DNA of 64,000 bases, from assembly GCA_964035575.1 (NCBI GenBank), contig OZ037916.1:434001-498000 (forward strand), given 5' to 3'. The notes beneath the pieces were generated by a model, which saw only the letters and a list, made by a program, of their open reading frames with translations, was not told the origin of the DNA and made no database searches. Shown piece by piece: positions 44,778 through 54,268 of this stretch (position 1 is the stretch's first letter; the number at the start of each line of letters is the position of its first letter). The position numbers were made by a program, and so were the translations under genes. This DNA comes from Rhynchopus sp. YZ270_cl-10. Lineage: Eukaryota > Euglenozoa > Diplonemea > Diplonemida > Diplonemidae.

Positions 44778-45383
44778 ATGCCCGGAAACATTGGACACGT
44801 GCTTGCAGGAACCATCTCGATGACTCTTGCCATTTTCCTGTCGTGTGCGATTGCGGACGGTCGCTCCTACCTGGAGCTGAAGGAGTCGAAGCGCAGCGCT
44901 ATTGAGGCTGCACCTGGTAACTACGCTGGAGTTGGTGTCTGGAAGGACTACCTCGGACACGCATTTGAGAACAGCCTGAACCTCGCAAGTGGATGCAGTG
45001 ACAGAGAGGAGCTGACACAGACACTTGCAGGATTCGTGTTCATGCCGACGCTGCTAAGCGGAGTTGCTGTGATCTGCAACCTGATGGGTCTTCAGAGCGG
45101 TAAGGGGCTGTTCGGAACTGTTGCTGCTGCCATCAACGGATTCAACTTTGTGTGCCTCATCATTGTTATGTCCATTGCGTCTGCTCTGTACAACGAGACA
45201 TACTGCGACCTGAAGTTGAGCGACCTGTTTGACCTCCACTACGCGCTCCCGTTCGTTGTCGTTGCTGTTGTGCTGTCGATTGTGAACATTGTTGTGTTGG
45301 TGGCAACAGGAGCCATGCGTGACGAGGCTGGACCAGTGAGTGCGACGGAGCCTGTGGTGGAGGAGACCAAGGAGGCTGCATGA
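44778..45383 (+). CDS. Four-transmembrane protein, array copy 3 (201 aa)
   Basis: Identical to the other copies except Ser at residue 188 (codon AGT at 45339-45341) and silent changes such as GCA in place of GCG near 44962. The candidate acceptor AG is at 44735-44736. It is the last full unit. The spacer behind it is cut at about 45621 and continues into the unrelated leader region of the sulfatase gene. Confidence 0.9.
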   Translation: MPGNIGHVLAGTISMTLAIFLSCAIADGRSYLELKESKRSAIEAAPGNYAGVGVWKDYLGHAFENSLNLASGCSDREELTQTLAGFVFMPTLLSGVAVICNLMGLQSGKGLFGTVAAAINGFNFVCLIIVMSIASALYNETYCDLKLSDLFDLHYALPFVVVAVVLSIVNIVVLVATGAMRDEAGPVSATEPVVEETKEAA

Positions 45384-45621
45384 GCAGTTGTCTGCTGCTA
45401 GCTCCGTGCCTCAGAGCACTCACTCACTTTTATTTTTTAGCAGGATGTGTCTGTGCCGATAAGGCCGATCCATCTCGCAGTATTTTGTCTTTGTTTTTTA
45501 ATTATTCTCTTCGTTGCCATTGTGCAACTTGTTGCTGCTCTCTTTTGATTTTTCAGTTTGTGTGCACATTTGTAATTGCACCACGGGAATGCCGAAGTGT
45601 TCCTGCGATTTGTCGGCAAAA
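45384..45621 (+). repeat. Truncated final array spacer
   Basis: It follows the spacer of copies 1 and 2 closely from the stop codon to TTTGTCGGCAAAAG at about 45620, then homology stops. This is the 3' boundary of the tandem array. Confidence 0.85.
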
Positions 45622-45714
45622 GCCTGCTCTTCAAAGTCTCAAGACAAGACCCTCCTCTTACCTGTTACAACCCTTTTCTGACCTCCACCCTCCTCTGCCC
45701 TATTTATTAACTCC

Positions 45715-45716
45715 AG
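45715..45716 (+). other. Candidate splice-acceptor AG, sulfatase gene
   Basis: It follows a strong C/T-rich tract (about 45647-45702) and leaves a 15-nt leader before ATG 45732. Confidence 0.45.
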
Positions 45717-45731
45717 GAATAAGACAAGACA

Positions 45732-47231
45732 ATGCAGAAGTCCCTGCTGCTTCTGGCGACGTGCGCTGCAGCTGCGGTGGCAAAGCCGTACAATGTGATG
45801 CTCATTATCGTGGACGACCTGCGCCCTGAGATCGTGCAGGGATATGGTCAGAGTAATATGCACACGCCCAACATCGACAAGCTTGCGAAGAGTGGGACTG
45901 TCTTCAACCGTGCGTACTGCCAGCAGGCGATTTGCGGGCCTACACGGAACAGCTTTCTCTCTGGGCGCCGTCCGCAGAGAACGCAGTCGTGGAACTTCAA
46001 GGACTCTTTCAGAGAGGTGGGACCGGACTGGGTGGCCTTCCCGGAGTACTTCAAGAACAACAACTACACTGCTCTGGGTACTGGCAAGACGTACCACCCG
46101 GGCATCCCGGCGAACAACGACGAGCCAAAGTCGTGGTCCCAGGACCGCCCCTACGTGTCCCAGAGCGACGTGGGTATTAAGTGCGCAGGTGTGGTGTGCC
46201 CAACGCCGAACAACTACACCAACTACACGGACTACCGCAACCTGCAGGCTGCTATTGAAGACCTGGAGTACATGGTGCAGAAGGGCGGTAATTTCTTCCT
46301 TGCGTACGGCATCCACAAGCCGCACCTGCCGTGGGTGTTCCCGCAGGAGTTCTGGGACCTGTACCCGCCAACAGAGGAGATCGACCTGCCTGAGCATGAG
46401 GCCGCTCCGGAAGGGATGCCGCCGATTGCTTTTACGTATGAGATTGATGGGAAGTCGGAGCTGCTTGCTTTGAACCAGTCGTACAAGACGCCGTACCCTG
46501 CCGCAGACACAGCCTTCCCACACAACTTCACACGCACCCTGCGCAAGGCGTACTACTCTGCCGTCTCGTGGACGGACTACAACATTGGCCAGATGCTTGA
46601 CGCCCTCGAGAAGCAGGGTGTCGCGGACGATACGGTTGTTGCCCTCATTGGCGACCACGGCTGGCAGCTTGGTGAGCACAACGTGTGGGGCAAGCACACC
46701 AACTTCGAGCTGGGCACGCGTGTCCCGCTTATCATCAAGACCCCTGGCAAGGCTGCAGGCTTCACCAACTCTCTGGTTGAGTCTGTGGACCTGTACCCAA
46801 CCATTGCAAGCCTTGCTGGCCTGGGGCACCCCGAGGACCTTGATGGCGTGGACCTGACACCTATCATCGACGACAACACAAAGTCCCTCAACGACGCTGT
46901 GTTCTCTGAGTACCCACGTTGCCCGCATGATGTGACCAAGCCCTGGGAGGACAAGACCAGCTGCATCCAAACTGCGCGCGAAAACTTCACTGTGATGGGT
47001 TACAGCGTGCGGACGAACGACTGGCGCTACACAACGTGGATGTACTGGGACGGGGCCAACCTTGTGGGTGACTTCGCAAAGGCACCAGTTGCAGAGGAGC
47101 TGTACGGACACAGCGGTGACAATGAGGCAGACTTCAACAAGTTTGAGAACGTTAACGTTGCAGACCTACCGGCCAACCAAGAAGTCATGCAGTCCATGCG
47201 TGCACGTGTCGAGAAGCAGTGGAAGAAATAG
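45732..47231 (+). CDS. Iduronate-2-sulfatase-like secreted sulfatase (499 aa)
   Basis: A type I sulfatase that hydrolyses a sulfate ester. The closest resemblance I can recall is the iduronate-2-sulfatase/choline-sulfatase branch. Residues 1-17 are a signal peptide. D28 and D29 (IIVDDLRP) and D308, H309 (GDHGWQLGEH) match the calcium site. C68 in CGPTR is the cysteine converted to formylglycine in active enzymes. K119 and H122 (GKTYHPG), H195 and H198 (HKPHLPW) complete the catalytic pattern. The C-terminal part (MGYSVRTNDWRYTTW) also follows the IDS family. Length is normal and all key residues are present, so it should be active in lysosome-like compartments or outside the cell. The true substrate, a sulfated glycan or a small sulfate ester, cannot be read from sequence. 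Intronless; it lies just after the four-helix gene array. Confidence 0.95.
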   Translation: MQKSLLLLATCAAAAVAKPYNVMLIIVDDLRPEIVQGYGQSNMHTPNIDKLAKSGTVFNRAYCQQAICGPTRNSFLSGRRPQRTQSWNFKDSFREVGPDWVAFPEYFKNNNYTALGTGKTYHPGIPANNDEPKSWSQDRPYVSQSDVGIKCAGVVCPTPNNYTNYTDYRNLQAAIEDLEYMVQKGGNFFLAYGIHKPHLPWVFPQEFWDLYPPTEEIDLPEHEAAPEGMPPIAFTYEIDGKSELLALNQSYKTPYPAADTAFPHNFTRTLRKAYYSAVSWTDYNIGQMLDALEKQGVADDTVVALIGDHGWQLGEHNVWGKHTNFELGTRVPLIIKTPGKAAGFTNSLVESVDLYPTIASLAGLGHPEDLDGVDLTPIIDDNTKSLNDAVFSEYPRCPHDVTKPWEDKTSCIQTARENFTVMGYSVRTNDWRYTTWMYWDGANLVGDFAKAPVAEELYGHSGDNEADFNKFENVNVADLPANQEVMQSMRARVEKQWKK

Positions 47232-48517
47232 AAAGAACATTCCCTTCGACGGGACTCATTTTTTTCAAGGTGACCGAGTACGAGAAGCTTCGGTTCATCA
47301 CACAATTTTTTGGTAGTTTTTCCCCTCCTTTTTTTGGGTTTTTGCTGGCGCAGTTAGCCTCGCTCCACTAGCTTGCAATATGCCTGTGGAATGCTTGCTT
47401 CCCATAGTCGTTTGCAATTGCCACGCCCGCGATCCAATGTTATGTTGTTGCGTTTGTGGTATTTCGCGAAAGACCCCTCTTGTTACACAGCACATACCTT
47501 GAAACCAGATACTTCGCTGTGAACGGCTGATTACGAGAGGACTGGGCATTGAGAGGCTAAGGTTCGTCTTATCAACTTTCCCAATTTTCTTTTTTTTCTT
47601 TTGTTTCTGACTTCAGTGGGGTCCGATAGCCACGGAGTTTCAGTGCCTTCGTTTAATGCGATGGTGCAATCAATCTCAACGCTTTACGTGCAGCCCCTGC
47701 ACAGAAGCGCTGTCTTTTCCATTCCCTCCCCTTCCAACGTACTCTTGAAAAGATGTGTATGAGCCCGATGAGACTGTCATGTTTCTTTCAAGCTTTTATT
47801 TGAAGATACACTGTTCACGAGAGGACTTTGTATTTCAAGTCAACTTTATTTCTTTCCCAGAGATGTTGTGCACTATCAACTTCTCTTTTCAATATGTGGT
47901 ATAACTGACAACTTGTGCGGTAGTCAAAAAATCTCGTAAATCTCGTCAAAAAAAAAAAATCCCGTTTTCTTTGGGTTGCGTGTGTATTTACCCCCCCCTC
48001 TTCCCAGGAAGTTTTTCAAAGATGAAAACGGACTTTTTTTTTTTGGTTGGCAGTTCCCACCCTTATATATTTCCAACAATTTGTCACAAAAAAAAAACCT
48101 TTTTCCCCACCCCGGATACGCACGACGGTGAAGTAAATGACTTGATTTGTGGTTTTTGCTTGTGGTTTTACCGTTGGCTTACAACGATGAAACCAGAAGT
48201 AAAACCACAATTCAAGTAATTTACTTCACTGTCGTGCACGTTAATGGTGGAGCACACCCTCGAGGTGTATACACTATTACAACCAAGTATTCTACCATAT
48301 TTTTAAAATGTAACAAAAAAAATGTTTTTGTCTGAAAAGAACTTTCATTGCAGATGATTTGCAATCTGTATCTTTGAAATTCATTAGCTTTCAGGCAGAA
48401 CAAAAAAAAAGGGCAGATTCTGTGATTATATTTATTCAGCATTCAACCGGAAACCTTCCCTCCAAAAAAAAGGAAACACCTGGTTTGGCTATTGGTAGTT
48501 CCTTTTTTTTTTTGTTT
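47232..48517 (+). other. Spacer after the sulfatase gene
   Basis: Starting 40 nt after the stop is a copy of the spacer motif (AGGTGACCGAGTACGAGAAG, 47270), with related copies at about 47535 and, of a second motif, 47812-47857. From about 48122 to 48240 there is an imperfect inverted repeat (ACGGTGAAGTAAATGACTTG and complement). No gene. Confidence 0.5.
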
Positions 48518-48692
48518 GTCACCTCATGAAGGAGGAAATAGAAACAAAGCATTTTGAACACACTTTGCGGTTCTAGGGACGAACCGCGCTGCAGAAGCCA
48601 CACCTCACCAAACAGGTCGAGGTGTGTGCGTTTCACCACAACCCCCTCTCCCATGGGTTTTATCGTGTGATGAGTGTTTAGTTTCTATTTTG
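48518..48692 (+). repeat. ~175-bp conserved spacer block, copy 1
   Basis: Over 90% identical by eye to 53354-53526. It contains a hairpin with 7-bp stem GCGGTTC/GAACCGC, plus ACAGGTCGAGGTGTGTGCG and CCCTCTCCCATGGGTTTTAT. It lies 230 bp before the next gene start. Confidence 0.8.
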
Positions 48693-48887
48693 TAGTCATT
48701 GCTGCCCTTTTTAAAATTTTTACCCTTTTTTTTTTTTTATTCCCCATTTTTATTTGCGACAAAAAATACAAAAAAGTAACGATACAAAAAAAAATTGGAC
48801 GATGGGAACAAAACTAAAAGCCAAGAAAAACTCTTCTTTTTTCTCCATCACTTCCCTCTTATGACCTCCTTCTCTCAAATCAACCAC

Positions 48888-48889
48888 AG
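48888..48889 (+). other. Candidate splice-acceptor AG, putative glycosidase gene
   Basis: It follows TCTCCATCACTTCCCTCTT and further C/T-rich sequence, and leaves a 34-nt leader before ATG 48924. Splicing here would also remove upstream ATGs. Confidence 0.45.
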
Positions 48890-48923
48890 GGTTTGGACAA
48901 AACTGTCCATATATTTTCAGAGA

Positions 48924-51206
48924 ATGATGCTGTCAAGCCGTCTCGCTGTGCTGCTGTTTGGTGTGTGCTGTGTGGAGGCGGATCTCTTCTTCCCGTCTTC
49001 TCTGCAGATCCGGAGGGGGGGTTCCGTCGGCTACCAAGATCTGGATGCTTTGGAAACAAATGAGCAGACTGGGTCAGAGGACAACTGGCCGTCCTATTTA
49101 GAGCTGAGCAAACGCTTCAAGGGAGACTTCACAGTGCAGGTTGCGGACGGGAACTGGGGGTCGCTCACAGTGCATCTCAACTTCAAAGGCAACGTTGTGT
49201 CAGTGCAGCGTTGGAAGTTCTACGTCAAGAACGTTGCCACAAATTCATGGAAGTACATCGGCGACAACACAGGATCGTCGGGTTGGGTGTGGTACAACGT
49301 TGCCTTCCCGGTGGCATGGAATGATTGGTTGAGTGCAGACAACACCATTCTCCTGCGTGTCGTCACCAACAGCCACTTCGATGATGTGTTGAACCTGGAT
49401 TACCTCGCAGTAGATGTCGTGCCGGTGGCCGCACCGCCACCAGTGTACCACCCGCACACAGTGGCCCTCTCAGCAGGAGGTTTTACAGGCTCGCAGGCGA
49501 TCTCGGTCCTCACGACGCATGAACAGAGCGGTACGCAGGACATCTGGGACTCATACATGGAGCTGACAGAGGACTTCGTGGGGGATTTCATCGTCACCGT
49601 CCCGGTGGCAAGCAACGCGGCACTGACAGTTGTCGTGAACATGAGAGGCGAGGCACACCAGTACCAGATCTGGGAGTTCTCTGTCTGGGACATCGTCCAG
49701 AACGCATACGTCGTTGTGGGGGACAACTCGGCGTCGGGGAACTGGGTGTGGAGTAGTGTGGAGTTCACCCTCGGGGCGGGAGACTGGCTTGATGCGGCTG
49801 CGCAGATGCGGGTGCGTGTTGTGGCTGTGGAGAGTGGGGACATACTGAACATTGACTATTTGGGTGTGCAGGCAGTTGTGGGTGTCGCGCCACCTACGCC
49901 GCCGACTACCACGTCGCCACCACCGCCAACTACTACGCCGCCACCATCGACCACATCGCCGCCACCGCCACCGACTACACCGAAACCAACACCCACTTCA
50001 CCCCCGTCTTTTGTAAACAGAGCTCTTTCCTCCTCCATCACCCAGGTGCAGCCCATGACTGGCATTGTGCTGTGGGCCAGCTCGCACGTAGGCGCAGCAG
50101 TGAAGGAGGACGCAGGCAACATCCAGCTTGAGTACGCCTACCAGCGCATCGACGACGTTGTGACTGCTGCAGGCACGTACAGCTGGACGGGCGTGGACGA
50201 CCTGCTGGACGAGGTGCAGACACGTGGCCACCAGACCGTCCTGCGCTTCTACTACGTGTACCCTGGGGCGGAGACGACGGTGCCTGCGTACATCAAGGCG
50301 CTCTCGGATTATCATGAGACCATTGGCACGACGGAGGGCAAGCAGACGCACTTCCCTGATTGGTCACACGCCGAGCTTCAGAGTGCCACTTTAGATTTCT
50401 ACTCCGCACTGGTGAGCAGGTACAACAGCGACCCTCGCCTTGCCTTCCTGCAGGTGGGCTTTGGCCTGTGGGGTGAGTACCACATCTACCAGCCTGGTGT
50501 GGTGTTGGGGGACAACTTCCCCACGAAGGCGTTCCAGGAGGAGGTGCTGCGGCAACTGGACGAGGACTGCACTGAGCTGCGCTGGTCGATCTCCATTGAT
50601 GCGGGCTCCTCCTCTGTGGCACCGCTGGCAGGCGACAGCGACCTTCGCGCACTGGACTTCGGCCTCTTCGACGACTCCTTCATGCATGCCGGCCACGCCG
50701 ACTACAACAGAGATATGTTCCTCGCGTTGGACCACACCACACGCTACCCTACTGCACCTATTGGGGGCGAGCTCGGGTACTACACAGCCTTTGACCAGCA
50801 AAACGCCCTCAACGTTGGCGGGATGCACGGACGGACCTACGAAGAGCTGAGCACAGAGTACCACGTCTCCTACATGCTTGGCAACGACCAGCCTAGGTAC
50901 CAGACTGTGGCCCGCATTAGGGAAGCGGGCATGGCAAATGGGTACAGCTTCAAGGTCACGGAGCTGGCGTCAACCAACACGCAGACGCGGATCACAGTGC
51001 AGAACACCGGGATGGCACCTATCTACTACAATGCCTACGTCGCCATCAACGGCGTCCAAAGCGATGCAACCCTCAAGGGCCTCCTCCCCGGCGCAAGCCT
51101 CACCACGCTCATCAACAGTGGCGGCACCACCCCCACAGTAACAATCGAAAGCGCCAGATTAGTACCCGGTCAGCAGATCGAATTTGAGGCCGATCTCCAG
51201 GCATAA
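48924..51206 (+). CDS. Secreted protein: two carbohydrate-binding-like domains plus DUF4832-like barrel
   Basis: 760 aa. The frame is open to an ATG at 48795, but I start at 48924 because it opens a clear signal peptide (LAVLLFGVCCVEA) and lies just after a good acceptor AG. Residues about 22-170 and 178-325 are two copies of a beta-rich domain sharing E-Q-(S/T)-G-x-x-D-x-W-x-S-Y-x-E-L; they look like lectin or carbohydrate-binding modules. A Pro/Thr linker spans about 328-370. Residues about 375-690 resemble DUF4832, a glycoside-hydrolase-like TIM barrel (YNSDPRLAFLQVGFGLWGEY with E518, PIGGELGYY with E616); the two glutamates are candidate catalytic residues. The end (about 690-760) is a beta domain usual after DUF4832. 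Likely acts on extracellular polysaccharide; the substrate is unknown. Confidence 0.87.
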   Translation: MMLSSRLAVLLFGVCCVEADLFFPSSLQIRRGGSVGYQDLDALETNEQTGSEDNWPSYLELSKRFKGDFTVQVADGNWGSLTVHLNFKGNVVSVQRWKFYVKNVATNSWKYIGDNTGSSGWVWYNVAFPVAWNDWLSADNTILLRVVTNSHFDDVLNLDYLAVDVVPVAAPPPVYHPHTVALSAGGFTGSQAISVLTTHEQSGTQDIWDSYMELTEDFVGDFIVTVPVASNAALTVVVNMRGEAHQYQIWEFSVWDIVQNAYVVVGDNSASGNWVWSSVEFTLGAGDWLDAAAQMRVRVVAVESGDILNIDYLGVQAVVGVAPPTPPTTTSPPPPTTTPPPSTTSPPPPPTTPKPTPTSPPSFVNRALSSSITQVQPMTGIVLWASSHVGAAVKEDAGNIQLEYAYQRIDDVVTAAGTYSWTGVDDLLDEVQTRGHQTVLRFYYVYPGAETTVPAYIKALSDYHETIGTTEGKQTHFPDWSHAELQSATLDFYSALVSRYNSDPRLAFLQVGFGLWGEYHIYQPGVVLGDNFPTKAFQEEVLRQLDEDCTELRWSISIDAGSSSVAPLAGDSDLRALDFGLFDDSFMHAGHADYNRDMFLALDHTTRYPTAPIGGELGYYTAFDQQNALNVGGMHGRTYEELSTEYHVSYMLGNDQPRYQTVARIREAGMANGYSFKVTELASTNTQTRITVQNTGMAPIYYNAYVAINGVQSDATLKGLLPGASLTTLINSGGTTPTVTIESARLVPGQQIEFEADLQA

Positions 51207-53353
51207 AAGCCGTGTGTTTTGTGTGAAAGGGCCCTTAATTGGAGACTCCTTTTTTTTTTTTTTTGTACGGTGTAACCGTGAGGAACACTGTTGTTCATTT
51301 AATCTTGATTTTTTTTTTAAAGAGAGGATTTGTGTCATGGTTAGATGCATTTCTTGATTTTTTTCTCTTAATTTTGTTCCCCCTTTGATGAAACCCATTT
51401 TGGTTGCATCTCTTCTCCCACCTGCTCCCGGTGTTTCTTTGAGAAGCACGAATCCACTTATTTTACTTTTTGAATCCACTTCTTTCTTTTTCTTTTTCTT
51501 TTTCTTTTCATTTTAGTATGTTATTCTGTCTTCACTGAGATGTGTGTCCTGCACCAGAAACACCATTTTTCTTTCTTTTGTTACTGTTGAGAGACTGCAC
51601 ACAAAACGGTGGACTTAATTACTACTAATTTATAGGTCAGACCAGAGTTTCCTACTCTCCCATCTGGATTTTTTCCTGAAATTTTTTTTGGTGGATTTTG
51701 ACGTACAGTTTTGTGGATGGTTTAAATACCACTGAACTCTACTGAAGCTCCACCTAAAAAAAATTTAGGCAAAAAAATCAGGTGGTTTTTTCTCTTCATT
51801 TCTCTGCCACACTCTTTATGGATAAGGTGTGCCGTTCTGTTACACATCCTAGCCCCTTTAATAGAAGGTGATGTTATGTATACCTGCATACTCCATTTTC
51901 CCCCCCATTCCTAACAAAGATAGGGGGAAAATGAATTATGTTGCCTGAGGTTTTTTTTCCTGCAAGCAAATTCGTCGCTTTTAGCGCGTCGCTTTCTGAC
52001 GATTGCCATCAAAAGAGGGTTTCTAACACAACCCTCAAAGGAATCCTGCGTAGGAGAACGTAGACGGAAAAACGTTCTAAAATACATGATTTTTTTTCTT
52101 CACTTTTTTTCTCACAAGGTGACTAAGCTAAGGTTTAACTCATCTTTTTTACCCAATCTTTTTTTCTCCCTCCCACTCTTTCCACTCGAGGTGACTGAAC
52201 ACGAGAGGTTTAGTATCTTATTTTGCTCTTTTTTTTGTGTGGAGTTTAATGACTATATTTGTGTGAAAAAAAAGGATATGTCTTTTCACCAAGCTGGTGG
52301 TTTCAAGCATCAACTCGGAAAATAATGTTCTTATTGTTCACACCAATAGTAAGTGTTTCATGTACAGACCTCTAAAGAAAACACGAAATGGCACATTTTG
52401 TTGTTTTGTTTGATAAAATTGTTGGAATAGTGGAGTTTGTCATCTGTGCAAACTCCGCTTTCTCTGTTTTGCCATGTGCCCTGCGTCTGCCGATGAATGG
52501 TGAGGCGTTTTGCACGTTTCAACTTCTCTTTGTTTTTCGTTTTTTTTTTCGTGTTTTGATTTTTTTTTGCACAGACTACTAAACTATTTCGATCGCACCA
52601 CCCATTGTTAAGGTGACCCAACTCGTGTACGACCGAGAGTTGCTTCAGGTACAATCTACTTTGCGAGTTTCTCTTTCTCTCTCTTTCTCTCTCTCTCTCT
52701 CTGCAAAGGTGAAGCACGGCAAGGATGAGGTTCGCTTCATCTTTACAAAAATCTTTGTCTACTTTCTTCATTCGCTTTGAAAGTATATGAAACTCATTTT
52801 TTTTTTTTTACCTTCAACGTTTTTTCTCTTGAAAACGGTGTTGTTTTAGGATGCCATTTTTTTTTGTCAGTTTGTCGAGCATCGCAGTGTCTTTTGTGTA
52901 CTGTGAAACAGCTTCCAGCATTCTCGAAGGAAAATAACAAGCCATCCTCTGTCTCTCTCTCTCTCCCCCCCTCTCCCTCTCCCTGACGGAACTGCAACAA
53001 CGCAAACGCACGCACAATAGAGACATACACATTGTACATAACATTTCATCTCCCCTCAAGGGAGAGTAACATCCCAGCTTCATTGCTGGGGGTGAATGTG
53101 TACAGAATATTGCCTAATTGTTGTGTGTGTGTGTGTGTTTTTGTGTTCCCTCTGAAAAAAAAAAATCCCCGCAAAAGAACCCCAAATGCCTTCAGGCAAA
53201 AACAGTACTTTTCTTTTGCTTTGCTGCAAAAGAAGAAAGGGAGGAGTGTCAGACCAGAGTTCATAAATTTGTGTCATATCTGACTTTAAGACCTTAAAGA
53301 AAGGGAGGTGTGCTGTCTGTAAGTATCCTAAATTTAGCACCCCCCTTTTTCTG
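51207..53353 (+). other. Spacer with CT tracts and motif copies, no gene
   Basis: Spacer motif copies occur at 52117 (AGGTGACTAAGCTAAGG), 52189 (GAGGTGACTGAACACGAGAG) and 52707. (CT)n tracts lie at 52670-52701 and 52950-52985, and a (TG)n tract at 53121-53138. Frames here follow these tracts and are not credible genes. Confidence 0.5.
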
Positions 53354-53526
53354 TCACCTCATGAAGGAGGAAATAGAAACGCACTTTGAATACACTTTTG
53401 CGGTTCTAGAGACGAACCGCGCTGCAGAAGCCACTCCTCACCCAAACAGGTCGAGGTGTGTGCGTTTTCACCACAACCCCCTCTCCCATGGGTTTTATCG
53501 TGTGATGAGTGTTTAGTTTCTATTTG
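53354..53526 (+). repeat. ~175-bp conserved spacer block, copy 2
   Basis: Partner of 48518-48692 in the same orientation. The hairpin stem GCGGTTC/GAACCGC is kept while its loop differs by one base. It lies about 740 bp before the nuclease gene. Confidence 0.8.
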
Positions 53527-54268
53527 GGGGTTATTACACCTTCCATTCAGAATAGATAGTTAGTGTGGCTGAAAAGGGGTGCTATTTTGGTGCTACTTTC
53601 TGCTACTTTCTGCTATTTTGGGGTCGTCAGCCACACCAATAGTGTATGAAACAATTTTTCTGGGTGATTCATGAGTTTGACTCAACTCTATTGAGTGATT
53701 GTTGAAACAAAAGAAAAAAGGTCGCAAATCCTGACACAAAAAAAGAAAATTAACACCAGACTGATTTTCTCAATATGACTAAGAGACTGATATCGTACCA
53801 TTTCGTCCTTTCTTTTTCTGTTGGTCAGTGTATACCTCCCAGAGGCGTTTTGCACTATCAACTTTACCTCCCCTCTTTTTCCCAGCTTCATTAGTCTTCA
53901 ACAAATTTTTTTCTTCTTCCACACACATTTTAAGAACGTGGAGATTTGCAGAAGAGGTGTGGGGCATACCACACATTACTTCTCAAATAGCACACAAACA
54001 AAACAAAACAAAACAAAGCATAAAAACGGCAATGCTCCTCCACCAACTATCACCTCTTTTCTTTGTATCACATCCCTCCATTCCCTCCCGTCGTAGTTCC
54101 ATTTCCACAGCTGATGCGATAAACGATTGTGATCAAGGTGACTTATCATAAAAAATTTACTCAAAATTCAAAAAAGCACACCATCCTCCAAACATCAGAA
54201 ACACACAAAACACAGAAAGGGTACTTCTATCTTGAGCCCGCTATTTTCTTTTCACCCTGCATGTGAGT
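53527..54268 (+). other. Spacer and leader before the nuclease gene
   Basis: It contains the motif TTTTGCACTATCAACTTTAC at 53848-53867. A candidate acceptor AG at 54235-54236 would leave a 32-nt leader. No gene. Confidence 0.45.

Noticed and set aside
45639-47111. 490-codon frame opposite the sulfatase
   Set aside because: Antisense shadow of a GC-rich gene whose + strand has all sulfatase motifs.
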